Shown here piece after piece: positions 8,948 to 19,785 of a DNA stretch of 64,000 nucleotides. This DNA comes from Roseimaritima sediminicola (GTDB lineage: Bacteria; Planctomycetota; Planctomycetia; Pirellulales; Pirellulaceae). Positions within the stretch are counted from its first letter, which is position 1. Each line of letters starts with the position of its first letter. The position numbers and the translations under genes are program-made. The stretch lies in contig NZ_WIAD01000005.1 in the NCBI RefSeq assembly GCF_009618275.1, forward strand, positions 124,001 to 188,000, in the 5' to 3' direction. The notes below the pieces were generated by a model. That model was not told where the DNA came from, made no database searches, and saw nothing but the letters and a program-made list of their open reading frames with translations.

Positions 8948-10581
8948 CGACCGCGGGGCGGGATGTAGCGATACTGTCCGCCATTGGCTTCGGCCAAGCG
9001 GCGCATCCGGGCTTCGCCGGATCGGCTGTGGTAGCCGATCGTATGCACGATACTGATCGGGCCGCGATGTCCGAACAGATTGCTGGTCTGATTGTGTTCG
9101 GCCAGCAGGTCTTCGATCCGCTGCGGAAATTCGCCGTCGGACAGCAGGAAGATCACGTCCGGCCGCAGCTTCAGGGCGAACAACAAGGCCTGCTCCGGCG
9201 GCGCACCACGCTGCAGCTCGGCGCCCATCGCCCAGCGTCTTGCCCGGCGTTTGTTCTCGTCGCTGGCCAGCACCGAAAAGTCGTCGGGCTGATCCGGATT
9301 GCCGACGCACATGCGATCCAAGCGTTCGCCATAGAACATGATGTAGAACCGCTGCTGGGGCTCGAGGGCGTCGATCGACTGCAGCAGTTCCAGGCGAGCC
9401 GAGGTGAACCGCCCGTCCTTCATGCTCTGTGAACTGTCGACGATGTAGACAAAGTGGTTGCCGCCACTGGCCACGCCGCAGAACTGCGAGCTGGACTTGT
9501 CGGCTTCGGCCAACGCCGCAGCGGCTTCGGTCGAGTCGGCCAGCGGCCCGGCCAGGGAGGGCGGCGACGGCGGGCCGGCAACGGCGATCGCGGGTGCCGG
9601 CGGAACGGACAAACCCGCCAAGGGGTCGACCGGAGCCAGCGGAGACGGTGCCTCGGCATGCGGTGGGGCCTCGGCCGTCGAAGGCGGTATCTCGGTGTCC
9701 AGCCGCACGGTTTCCAAAGCGGCCGCCGGTTGAGTGTCCTCCGCGGCCACCGTCAGAGCCACTTGGTCGGCGGGGTCGGGGATCGAGAACGTCAACGAGG
9801 CCAACAGCAACACGATCACCACGTGAGCGCCGGCGCTATACCACCAGCCGGCCATCCGCCGCCGCCGCGGCGCCGGCGGAGCGGTCTTGGTCAGCCAGGA
9901 CGGGGGCGGGGACGATGGCTTCCGGGGCGTGACGGCGGACGCGGTGGGCGCGGGCTCCGGGGTGTGATCGGGCTCCGGGGTGTGATCGGGCATCGGGTTC
10001 CTGGCCGGGCCGGGCGGTTCGGCTGCCGGCGACCGCAGCGACCCGCCGGTTGGCAGCGACCCGCCGGCTGCCGGCGGCCCGCCGGTCAGAGAGTCCGGCG
10101 TCACGGTTTGCGGCGCGGAAGCCTCTGGCGGCGGCGGATGGCGGGCGGCGGCGACCGCCGCGCTGGCCACGGGAACCAGCGAAGCCCAGGAGGCGATGCG
10201 GCCGGCGTCCGAGTCCGGGCTGGCCGAGTCCACGCCGGTGGAGTCCGGGCTGGGGAAATCGGAACTGGTGCCATCTGGGCTGGTGAAATTCGGGCTGGCT
10301 AGATTCGGGCTGGCTAGATTCGGGCTGGGGGAGTTTGGCGGGCAGCCGGCGTCGGCGCGGCGCAGCAGCAGTTCCAGTTCGGCCGCGCGGGCTTCGAGCC
10401 TGGCGGCCAAGGCCTGCTTCTGGACTCGCCGCAGCTCCAGCCGAAGCTCGGCGACCGACAGTTCCTCGCCCGCCTCAGGGCCGGTAGCGTCAGGTCCGGC
10501 AGGTTTGGTGTTTGCCGGCGAAGGAGTCGGTGCGCCGTTGTGTTGCCCCATTGGTTGTGCCCCCGGCCGGTCGATTGCCAC
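8944..10581 (-). CDS. membrane-anchored von Willebrand factor A domain protein
   Basis: Probable envelope protein of unknown role with a C-terminal VWA adhesion/metal-binding domain (about residues 375-540). The metal site motif DxSxS is present as VYIVDSSQSM (Asp382), and a later LLSDGE supplies the acidic residue. The N-terminal part has a short coiled coil (ELSVAELRLELRRVQKQAL, residues about 39-60), a proline/serine-rich linker with recent short repeats (SPNLASPNLASPNFTSPD), one membrane helix (VVIVLLLASLTFSI, near residue 255) and a second P/A-rich linker. This topology would put the VWA domain outside the cytoplasm. The start is GTG 10581; ATG 10548 (MGQHNGAP) is an alternative. Planctomycete genomes have many such proteins; no substrate can be inferred. 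Confidence 0.75.
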   Translation of the reverse strand: MAIDRPGAQPMGQHNGAPTPSPANTKPAGPDATGPEAGEELSVAELRLELRRVQKQALAARLEARAAELELLLRRADAGCPPNSPSPNLASPNLASPNFTSPDGTSSDFPSPDSTGVDSASPDSDAGRIASWASLVPVASAAVAAARHPPPPEASAPQTVTPDSLTGGPPAAGGSLPTGGSLRSPAAEPPGPARNPMPDHTPEPDHTPEPAPTASAVTPRKPSSPPPSWLTKTAPPAPRRRRMAGWWYSAGAHVVIVLLLASLTFSIPDPADQVALTVAAEDTQPAAALETVRLDTEIPPSTAEAPPHAEAPSPLAPVDPLAGLSVPPAPAIAVAGPPSPPSLAGPLADSTEAAAALAEADKSSSQFCGVASGGNHFVYIVDSSQSMKDGRFTSARLELLQSIDALEPQQRFYIMFYGERLDRMCVGNPDQPDDFSVLASDENKRRARRWAMGAELQRGAPPEQALLFALKLRPDVIFLLSDGEFPQRIEDLLAEHNQTSNLFGHRGPISIVHTIGYHSRSGEARMRRLAEANGGQYRYIPPRGR

Positions 10582-10673
10582 CTGTGTTGGTTCGTTATAT
10601 CAGCTGGATAGGGGGTGTCAAAACAAAGCCGACAAATGCGTCAAAAATGTTCAAGTTCGCGGCGATTCGGTGT

Positions 10674-10703
10674 TGGAGGCGGCGGGGAATTCTTCCTATA
10701 GTC
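10674..10703 (+). promoter_or_regulatory. candidate promoter upstream of the secretin-like gene
   Basis: TTGGAG (10674-10679) and TATAGT (10698-10703) with an 18-base spacer lie 41 bases before the next start codon. The -10 is good and the -35 moderate. Confidence 0.35.
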
Positions 10704-10743
10704 GCCGCGGCTCTTTTCCGCTGTTCCTGCAAGGAAACGATCG

Positions 10744-12060
10744 ATGCGACTGCGAATCAAACTGCTGCCGGCCCTGCTCGGCTGCCTGCTGGGAGTCGGT
10801 GCTTTGGCGCTCGTCCCGTCCGCTTCGGGGCAAGGCATGGCGATGCCGTCCGAGGGCGCGGCCGGAGCATCGGCCGGCCCGCAGGCCGGCGCCGCAGCGC
10901 CCGACACCCCGCCCAGTCTCCAGCCCGTCCCGACGACGCCTCCGCCGGGAGCCGCACAATCGGCTGCCACGCCGTCTGCCGCCGCACCAGCTCCGGCCGC
11001 TTCCAGCCCCTCCGCCGCCCGCCCCTCCACGACGGCGGCTTCGACCGCCGGTGGCCAGTTGCCGCAGGAATCCGGCCAGCAGTACCGGCAGTACGACCTG
11101 CGTCCCTACACCGGATACCTGACCAAACACGATCGGCCCGAGCAGGCCATCGTCGACTGGGTCTTGCGCGAAACCGGTACCGACGTGTGGTTCACCGAAC
11201 CGTTCGGTTTTCTGAACGCCAACCGCGATCGCTTGTCCGTCTATCACACGCCCGAAATGCATTCGGTGGTCGCCGATGTCGTCGACCGCTTTATCGCCGG
11301 CACCACCGATCCGCAGGTGTTTGGTTTGCGGGTCATGACCGTGGGCAACCCCAATTGGCGCAGCCGCATGCATCCGATGATGCAACACGTGACGGTCCAG
11401 TCGCCCGGCGTGCAGGCTTGGCTGTTGACCAAAGAGAACGCGGCGATGGTGGTTTCGATGTTGCGTCAGCGAACCGACACGCGCGAAGTCCAGGCCGTGG
11501 ACGTGATCACCTACAACGGGCAAACCGAAAAGCTGGCCAGCATGCGAGGACGAAACTTTGTCCGCAACATCCGGCCCTCGGTCAATCCATTGGCTTGGCC
11601 GCCGTACGAACCGGAAACCGGTGAAGTGCAGGAAGGGTATCAGCTGGAATTCAGTCCGTTGCTGAGCCGGGACGGTGCCTCGATCGATTGTGTGATCGAA
11701 GCCAATATCGATCAGGTGGACAAGTTGTTGCCGGTCGATTTGGACCTGCCCCTGCCCAGCGGTCAGACGCACCGGGCGCGAATCGAAGTGCCGCAGGTGG
11801 TCAGTTGGCGGCTGCACGAGCGATTTCGTTGGCCCAGCGACATGGTGTTGCTGCTGTCCTGCGGCGTCGTGGCCAGCCCGGACCGGCCGCAGTCGTCGGT
11901 GCCGCTGTTGAACCTGGAGCGTTTGACCGGGCAGACCGCCGGCCGCGCCGACGCGCTGCTGTTCGTGGAGTTCCGCGGCAATGCGACCAACAATCTGATC
12001 CGCGCCCCGCAAGTCGCCGACTTGCCCCGCACGACCACCCCGGCTGGTCGACGGTACTAA
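10744..12060 (+). CDS. exported protein with secretin-like C-terminal half
   Basis: Unknown exported protein of 438 residues. A signal peptide (LLPALLGCLLGVGALALVPSASG, cleavage near SASGQ) is followed by an A/P-rich linker to about residue 105 and then a globular region. The second half (QLEFSPLLSRDGASIDCVIEANI, later VPQVVSWRLHERFRWPSDMVLLLSCGVV) resembles the beta-rich core of type II secretins in hydrophobic pattern and in ending with a gate-like segment, but it is much shorter than a true secretin and lacks repeated N domains. AAGGAAA precedes the ATG at 10744. No secretion machinery genes are adjacent. It converges on the helicase gene with a palindromic repeat patch between them. The secretin relation is a weak inference. 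Confidence 0.7.
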   Translation: MRLRIKLLPALLGCLLGVGALALVPSASGQGMAMPSEGAAGASAGPQAGAAAPDTPPSLQPVPTTPPPGAAQSAATPSAAAPAPAASSPSAARPSTTAASTAGGQLPQESGQQYRQYDLRPYTGYLTKHDRPEQAIVDWVLRETGTDVWFTEPFGFLNANRDRLSVYHTPEMHSVVADVVDRFIAGTTDPQVFGLRVMTVGNPNWRSRMHPMMQHVTVQSPGVQAWLLTKENAAMVVSMLRQRTDTREVQAVDVITYNGQTEKLASMRGRNFVRNIRPSVNPLAWPPYEPETGEVQEGYQLEFSPLLSRDGASIDCVIEANIDQVDKLLPVDLDLPLPSGQTHRARIEVPQVVSWRLHERFRWPSDMVLLLSCGVVASPDRPQSSVPLLNLERLTGQTAGRADALLFVEFRGNATNNLIRAPQVADLPRTTTPAGRRY

Positions 12061-12064
12061 GTGA

Positions 12065-12185
12065 GTCGCCTTTCGCTCCGCCGAAAGTAGATTAGAGTCG
12101 CCTTTCGCTCCGCGAAAGTAGTGTCGAAACCGGAGCAACTTTCGCGGAGCGAAAGGCAACACTGGCGACTTTCGCGGAGCGAAAG
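12065..12185. repeat. cluster of four CTTTCGC palindromic repeats
   Basis: Four copies of a hairpin with arms CTTTCGC and GCGAAAG lie between two convergent genes: 12070-12087 (one extra base), 12102-12118, 12139-12155 and 12169-12185. The first two have loop TCC, the last two are in the opposite orientation (loop GGA), so the whole patch is itself an inverted arrangement. The same unit recurs at 45164-45180 and 55398-55414. It can act as a bidirectional transcript end, although no T-tract follows. Confidence 0.85.
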
Positions 12186-12193
12186 GCAACACT

Positions 12194-14815
12194 CTACTTC
12201 CTGCGTCCTGGGCCGATCAAATCGTCGCCGCCGGCGGCATTGCTGAGCACTTCGTCGGTGCTCTGGGCGTCGACCGCGCGGCAGGTTTCGGTCAACCGGT
12301 CGGCCAGATCGTCCAGCGGATCCTCCCACTGTTCGGGCGTGGTTTCCGAGGGCGGGATATTGGCCATCTCGTCGAGCAACAGAATCATCCGCAGCAGGTG
12401 CCGGAACAGGATGCCTTCCTCCTTCTGCAGCTTGTGCGCGGTGATGTACTTGTTGAAGTCGCCGTCGAACTGCAGCAGCTCGCCCACGATCCAGACCGGC
12501 CGCACCCGCACGTCTTGAACGCGGGGGAATTCGTTTTGGAACAGGCGATACAGTTTCTCGCCCAGGGTCAGCGGCCAGACACGCTCTTCGAACATCACCC
12601 GGCCGAAACCGCGGTCCTGAACCTCTTCGTCCTCGTCCTCGCTGGGCGAGCCCAGTTCTTCGGCGGTGGCCAAGCCCAGTTGCAGGAGCATCGGGTCCAG
12701 CCGCAGTTTGGCCAGCGGACCGGCCGGCAGGTCGTCGTAGCCGGGGACGCGGACCAGGCGGGCCACCGTGCCGGGCACTTCCAGCACGCTTTCCAGCGCC
12801 AGGATGCGTTCGGTCTGGTCGGCGATCGCCAATTGATCGGCCAGGTACACGCCGTACAGCGGATTGATGCTCCGCAGCTGGATCAGCAGTGGCAGGCGAG
12901 ACGTGGGCACGGCACGCTCGGGCCGGTAATTGCTCAGCTCGTAACCGCGGCTTTCGATGGCCTGCTGCTCGCTGTCGCCGCCGGCATCGTCTGGTTTGGC
13001 GTCCTCTGGCCTATCGCCGTCCTCGCTCTTTTCGCTTTCGGCCTTGGGCACCGTGTCCAAAAGGTGCGAGAACAGGCCCTGCGGCTCGGCCGGCTGGCTC
13101 GCGTTCTCTTTGCTGGTTGGGTCCGCGGGCTTGCCGGCACCGGCTTTGCCGCCGGAGCCCTTGCCGCCGGATTTTTCGGGCCGATCGGCCGACAGGTCGG
13201 CGGCCCGCGGTTTGGGGTCCAGGCTGACGTAACCGGCTTTCCACAGCGTGATCAGCATCCGGTTTAGATCGCGCTGGGCATCTTCGAGTTGTTTCGGCTG
13301 GAGCAGGCGGCGGCCGACCAGATCGCGCAGGGGCTGGACTTCGGGGGATCGTTCCAGCATGTAGGCCAGCAGCCGCCAGGGCAATCGTCCTCGACTGGCC
13401 AGCCGGGCCGAGGGGGCGTCGCGAAGCTGGTCGAATTGTTGCTGCGTCCAGTACTGTTCGCCCGAGCGGCGTTTGGGCATCTTCTTCTTCAGCTGCTTGC
13501 GCATCTTCAACAGCCCCGGATCCTTGGTGTCTTCGGGGATCTGTTCGTACTGCTCGCGCCAGCGATTGATTTTGACGTCGTCCTCGTGGGCCAACGCGAA
13601 GACATAGCCCCGGTCGTCGAATTGAGGCCGGCCGGCGCGGCCGAAAATCTGATGGGCCGTGGCGGCCTCGACCACCTTCTTCTTGCCCTTGGGACCTTTC
13701 AGCAAACTGGGCAGGATCACGCTGCGAGCCGGCAGATTAATTCCCGCCGCCAGCGTTTCGGTGCACGTGCACAGGCTGAGCAGTTTGCGTTGGAACAGTG
13801 CTTCGACGATCCGCCGGTAACGCGGCAGGATGCCGGCATGATGCACGCCCACGCCGCGCATCAAGATGGCTTTGAGTTTCGGGCCGGCCCCCTCGCTCAT
13901 GTCGGCGGCGTTGAGGTACTCGGCCAGCTCGCTTTGGCGGGCCTTGTCGATCAGCTTCTTGCCCTTGAGCATCTCGGCGGTGGTCCAGCACTGGGCGCGG
14001 TTAAAGCAGAAGACCAGCCCCGGCGTTCGGCGCTGGTCTTCGTCTCCGGCGGCGATTTGTTCGGAGAAATCCGCGAGGATCTGGTCCTCGACCCATTCAA
14101 ACTGCAGCGGCACCTTTCGTTCGTCGCCTTGCACCAGCATCAAACGCCGGTTGTGGGCTCGCGACAACCACTGCGTGAACTCCAGCGAGTTGCCGACCGT
14201 CGCGCTCAACAGCAACAGCCGCGTGTGAGCCGGCAGCAAGCCCAGGGTCAATTCCCAGACCACCCCGCGCTCGCTGTCGTTGAACGAGTGGAACTCATCC
14301 ATCACGACCGCCGAGACATCGGCAAAGTCGAAGGCGTCCTGATTGAGCAAGCGATTCAGCAGGATCTCGGCGACCACGACCAGAATCGGAGCGTCCGGGT
14401 TCACCTTGCGATTGCCGGTGACCAGCCCCACATCGTCGGCCGAAAACCCCCAGCGGACCGCCGACTGGCGCAGCTCGTCGAGTTTCTGGTCCGTCAGCGC
14501 GATCAGCGGCGTCGTGTAGTACATCCGCGTGCCGCTCCGCAGCGCCTCGTACACGGCCGCTTCGGCAATCAGGGTTTTGCCGGTTCCCGTCGGAGCGCAT
14601 ACCAGAACCCCCTCGGGACTGGTAAAGTATGCCAGCAACGCTTCCTCTTGGACCGGATACGGTTCGAAGGGCAGGGTCTGAAAATAATCCGCCGCAATGC
14701 TGTCGCGATCGGCAATGCTGTCGCGATCGCCAACGCCGTCGCGATTGGGCGGGTCCGAGGAAACGGACTGGTCTGAGGAAGCGGGTTGGCGGGATGGGGC
14801 CACGGAAGTGTCCAC
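12194..14815 (-). CDS. Ski2-like DEAD/DEAH-box helicase
   Basis: Superfamily 2 ATP-dependent RNA or DNA helicase of 873 residues. Motifs in order: Walker A VLVCAPTGTGKTLIAEAAV, DExH box as VVMDEFHSFND, motif III LLLLSATVGN, motif V region TETLAAGINLPARSVI and motif VI HQIFGRAGRPQFDDRGY. The DEFH box and the AGINLPAR/GRAGRPQFD motifs place it among Ski2/Mtr4/Brr2-like enzymes rather than RecQ or DEAD proteins. After residue about 500 come a family-like helical region and a charged low-complexity insert (about 545-625, K/G/A/E rich). Near the start, 18-base tandem copies encode D-R-D-S-I-A repeats, so the exact start (GTG 14815) is unsure. It is transcribed divergently from a small conserved gene. 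Substrate unknown. Confidence 0.85.
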   Translation of the reverse strand: MDTSVAPSRQPASSDQSVSSDPPNRDGVGDRDSIADRDSIAADYFQTLPFEPYPVQEEALLAYFTSPEGVLVCAPTGTGKTLIAEAAVYEALRSGTRMYYTTPLIALTDQKLDELRQSAVRWGFSADDVGLVTGNRKVNPDAPILVVVAEILLNRLLNQDAFDFADVSAVVMDEFHSFNDSERGVVWELTLGLLPAHTRLLLLSATVGNSLEFTQWLSRAHNRRLMLVQGDERKVPLQFEWVEDQILADFSEQIAAGDEDQRRTPGLVFCFNRAQCWTTAEMLKGKKLIDKARQSELAEYLNAADMSEGAGPKLKAILMRGVGVHHAGILPRYRRIVEALFQRKLLSLCTCTETLAAGINLPARSVILPSLLKGPKGKKKVVEAATAHQIFGRAGRPQFDDRGYVFALAHEDDVKINRWREQYEQIPEDTKDPGLLKMRKQLKKKMPKRRSGEQYWTQQQFDQLRDAPSARLASRGRLPWRLLAYMLERSPEVQPLRDLVGRRLLQPKQLEDAQRDLNRMLITLWKAGYVSLDPKPRAADLSADRPEKSGGKGSGGKAGAGKPADPTSKENASQPAEPQGLFSHLLDTVPKAESEKSEDGDRPEDAKPDDAGGDSEQQAIESRGYELSNYRPERAVPTSRLPLLIQLRSINPLYGVYLADQLAIADQTERILALESVLEVPGTVARLVRVPGYDDLPAGPLAKLRLDPMLLQLGLATAEELGSPSEDEDEEVQDRGFGRVMFEERVWPLTLGEKLYRLFQNEFPRVQDVRVRPVWIVGELLQFDGDFNKYITAHKLQKEEGILFRHLLRMILLLDEMANIPPSETTPEQWEDPLDDLADRLTETCRAVDAQSTDEVLSNAAGGDDLIGPGRRK

Positions 14816-14893
14816 TGGGGCTGGCGGTGTCGGTCGAAAAGTTTCGTCGAAGAGCAGTCGTGGTAGGTTTGTTTAGCGTTAACGAGGCATCCG

Positions 14894-15109
14894 ATGGTCA
14901 TCCAGCAAGTCAAGTTGTTCAAAACAATCGAGAGCGAGCTTCCCGAGATGGAGCAGGAGATCAACCGCTGGATCCGCAAGCACAAGGTCAAGGTGCTCTC
15001 GATCACCGGCAATATTGCCAGCCACGGCGGAGCCAGCGGCGGGCCGATGAGCTCGTTTTCCTCCAACGACATCCTGATTGTGGTGCTGTATGAGAGAGAA
15101 GTCGAGTAG
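14894..15109 (+). CDS. small unknown protein, 71 residues
   Basis: I do not recognise this family. The product is soluble-looking and acidic, with an amphipathic helix (TIESELPEMEQEINRWIRKH), then two beta-like segments (VKVLSITGNIAS and NDILIVVLYER) separated by a glycine/serine loop (HGGASGGPMSSFSS). A GAGG sequence lies upstream of the ATG. It is divergently transcribed from the helicase gene with 78 bases between the starts, so they may share a regulatory region. The balanced composition and codon use like neighbouring genes support that it is real, but the function is unknown. Confidence 0.65.
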   Translation: MVIQQVKLFKTIESELPEMEQEINRWIRKHKVKVLSITGNIASHGGASGGPMSSFSSNDILIVVLYEREVE

Positions 15110-15157
15110 CGGGTGGAGGCGGCGGGAGACCGGAGCGAGATTTGAGATTTGCTGACT

Positions 15158-15430
15158 CTAACGGATTCTATGTATGGCGTGCGAAGTTCGAGCGCAGCAG
15201 CCACGGCAGTGGCGACATGCGGTAGCCCCAGGCGCGAGCCTGGGGTGTCGCCCCCACACCCGCACGCCAGTCCCAGAGGGACGACACGAATTCCGGTGCC
15301 AGACTTCCTGTCGCCCTTCCAGGGCTTTTGTTCGTAATGTTTACGTTTCCCCGGGCTCGCGCTTTGGGGCTACCACAGACAATCGCTCCGCGATTTAGGA
15401 ACGTTCGTTCCAGTACATAGATTCCGTTAG
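15158..15430. mobile_element. MITE-like element with 17-base terminal inverted repeats
   Basis: CTAACGGATTCTATGTA at 15158-15174 is matched, inverted with one mismatch, by TACATAGATTCCGTTAG at 15414-15430. The 239-base interior encodes no convincing protein and contains small palindromes (for example GGTAGCCCCAGGC/GCCTGGGG near 15220). GAGATTTGAGATTT flanks both ends in the same orientation (about 15138 and 15438), like a long target duplication or a second repeat family. Related fragments (CATAGATTCCG close to GAGATTTGAG) occur inverted near 33735-33757 and the GAGATTTGAGATTT part also near 4907. A non-autonomous element is inferred; no transposase is present in the window. Confidence 0.5.
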
Positions 15431-16006
15431 GTTCAGGAGATTTGAGATTTTTTTGCTCCGGGGGGGCGAACCATCTCGCGGTGGCCGACGTCTGAAGTGA
15501 GTAGACAGGCTGCCTTCCGGGTTGCCCTTTCGAGGGCCAGCGGAAATGCTTGTCAGTGTTGGGTCGCGGTGACGCGTCGCGACGGACATTTCAGTACGGT
15601 TCGCTCGATCGCTCTGGTTGGCACCTGATCGAGGACCGTCGGGTATGTTTGCAAAGGAGGTGTTCAAGTGGAATATTGCTGTACTAGCCAACGGGGTGGT
15701 TTGAACCCGTAGTTAGAGTCGGCGGGCTGCTGATTGCGGCGGCCACCCCACCTCGCGCACCTTTTCAAGAGATACGCGAGACAAACGGCCCATCGGTTGG
15801 GATCCAAGGGATCTCGGCCGGTGGGCTTTTTTCTTGGCGGCGTTCGTCTTGCCGGCGTTCGTCTTGCTGGCGTTCTTCTTGCCGGCGTTGGCTGGCCGAG
15901 TTTCTCTTGTTTCCGCCGCCGCTTTTGGCGTAGGCTGCCCCTGTCGATCCGCCTGCTCGGTGGGCGTCTCGACCGAGTTCCTCTTGTGGCTGTACGAATT
16001 GCCTGC
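15431..16006. other. region without a convincing gene; contains a 15-base tandem repeat
   Basis: No confident gene was found. The plus frame that later becomes the TPR protein is open from 15734, but its first 91 codons are repetitive and unlike a protein start. A 15-base unit (CGGCGTTCGTCTTGC and variants) is repeated about four times at 15838-15897. On the minus strand this reads either as K/A/N-rich (GKKNASKTNAGKTNAAKKK) or, in another frame starting at ATG 16023, as R/T/P-rich (TPARRTPARRTPARR) sequence. It could be the remnant of a basic repeat protein. The stretch 15690-15730 was checked for a tRNA-like arm and does not fold as one. Confidence 0.4.
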
Positions 16007-16900
16007 ATGGATGTCTCCGGCAAACACTACCTGACCTGCCTGTGGCCCGGCTTGCCCGAGATGTGGTTCCGCGGCCAGTTGGCCGCCTTGCCCGCGGCGT
16101 TGACCTTTGCCGTCGCCCTGAATTTTCTGTTGGTCGCGCGGTTTCTGTACCCCGAGTGGCTGACGCCGCTGTTGGTCAAGATCGCCTGTTGGGTGGCCCT
16201 GGGGGTGTGGCTGTGGTGCGTCGCCAAGAGCGTGATGCGGTTGCCCGAGATCGTCAGCCCGCGTGCGGCCAGCGACCAACCCGACCGCTTTGCCGAAGCC
16301 CATGGCCAGTACCTGCGCGGCCACTGGGTCGAAGCCGAAGCGTTACTGGCCGATTGTTTGGAGATCGAACCTCGCGACCCGCCGGCCATGCTGCTGTTGG
16401 CCGGCGTGTATCGCCACACCGGCCGCTTGGCGGCGGCGGCCGGCGTCTTGGATCAACTGGAACGGCTCGAACGAGGCGACTTCTGGTGGTTGGAGCTGCA
16501 GGACGAACGACGACGCTGGCAACGCTTTGCCGACGCAGCGAACGAGGGTGCGCAGGCCTCCGGCGACGAGGAAGCGGCCTCCGGCGACGAGGAAGCGTCA
16601 AACGCTAGCGAGGCGGATGAGGCAACTTTGGCGGACGGCGAGGCAACTCCGGCGGACGAGACCGCTGGCTCCGAGCAGTCTGCACCATCGGCCGAGTCCG
16701 CACCTTCGGTCGAGTCCGCACCTTCGGTCGAGTCCGCGGCTTCGGATGGGCCCGAGTCCCAGGCGAATGCTAGCAGCCCAGCCCAAGCATCCGCGGCGAT
16801 TGACTCGGCCATAGAGTCCTCACAGGGGGAAGCGACCGACCGCGCGTTTGCTGCCGATATGGCAGCGGACTGGAGCGAGCTTGGCGAGCGAGGCGTCTAA
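16007..16900 (+). CDS. membrane protein with tetratricopeptide-like segment
   Basis: Unknown inner-membrane protein of 297 residues when started at ATG 16007 (MDVSGKHY); the frame is open from 15734 but the upstream part is repeat-derived. Two hydrophobic helices (LPAALTFAVALNFLLVARFL and LVKIACWVALGVWLWCVAK) are followed by a TPR-like helical pair (AEAHGQYLRGHWVEAEALL and PPAMLLLAGVYRHTGRLAAA) ending about residue 165. The remaining third is an acidic S/E/A low-complexity tail with exact small duplications (ASGDEEA twice, SAPSVE twice). It may be a planctomycete envelope scaffold protein. It is followed 278 bases later by clpC, with no sign of cotranscription. Confidence 0.65.
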   Translation: MDVSGKHYLTCLWPGLPEMWFRGQLAALPAALTFAVALNFLLVARFLYPEWLTPLLVKIACWVALGVWLWCVAKSVMRLPEIVSPRAASDQPDRFAEAHGQYLRGHWVEAEALLADCLEIEPRDPPAMLLLAGVYRHTGRLAAAAGVLDQLERLERGDFWWLELQDERRRWQRFADAANEGAQASGDEEAASGDEEASNASEADEATLADGEATPADETAGSEQSAPSAESAPSVESAPSVESAASDGPESQANASSPAQASAAIDSAIESSQGEATDRAFAADMAADWSELGERGV

Positions 16901-17178
16901 ACCGTCAAGATTTTTCGAAAAGAATTAAGAACGCGATATTCTTGAGGTTTCGGCCGGCTTCGTCAGTGGTCTCCTACTCCCCCAAAACTGGAAAACCGAT
17001 AGAATCGGCATAGCTGCTGCAATAAACGGTTTGTGGACGAGCTGAATGCCTTGGAGGGCCGCTGCGGGAGCGGAAATCCTCTGTGCGGCGTACAGTTTGC
17101 AATGTATAGAGCTGATAACCGGGAACGCCAGCCTGGCAGGCGAGTCCAAGCGAACACGCAATAAGAAGGTTCGAGATC
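16901..17178 (+). other. noncoding leader region of clpC
   Basis: No gene seen. It is locally AT-rich (16910-16950) and contains TATAGA at about 17105, a possible -10 box about 75 bases before the clpC start, but no good -35 box. No CtsR, CIRCE or sigma-32 type site was recognised. Confidence 0.3.
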
Positions 17179-19749
<2,571 letters not shown>

Positions 19750-19785
19750 GCGGCACGCGGTTCGTTAAGCATCGGACGCGATCCT

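Noticed and set aside
14694-14752. Operator-like GCGATCGC sites in front of the helicase
   Set aside because: They belong to an in-frame tandem repeat within the helicase N-terminus.
15690-15730. A tRNA/tmRNA-like T-arm (GGTTTGAACCCGT)
   Set aside because: The arms do not form a 5-base stem with a 7-base loop and no acceptor stem is found.
15713-15997. Lysine-rich coding remnant on the minus strand
   Set aside because: No start codon in that frame outside the TPR gene shadow; kept only as an observation.
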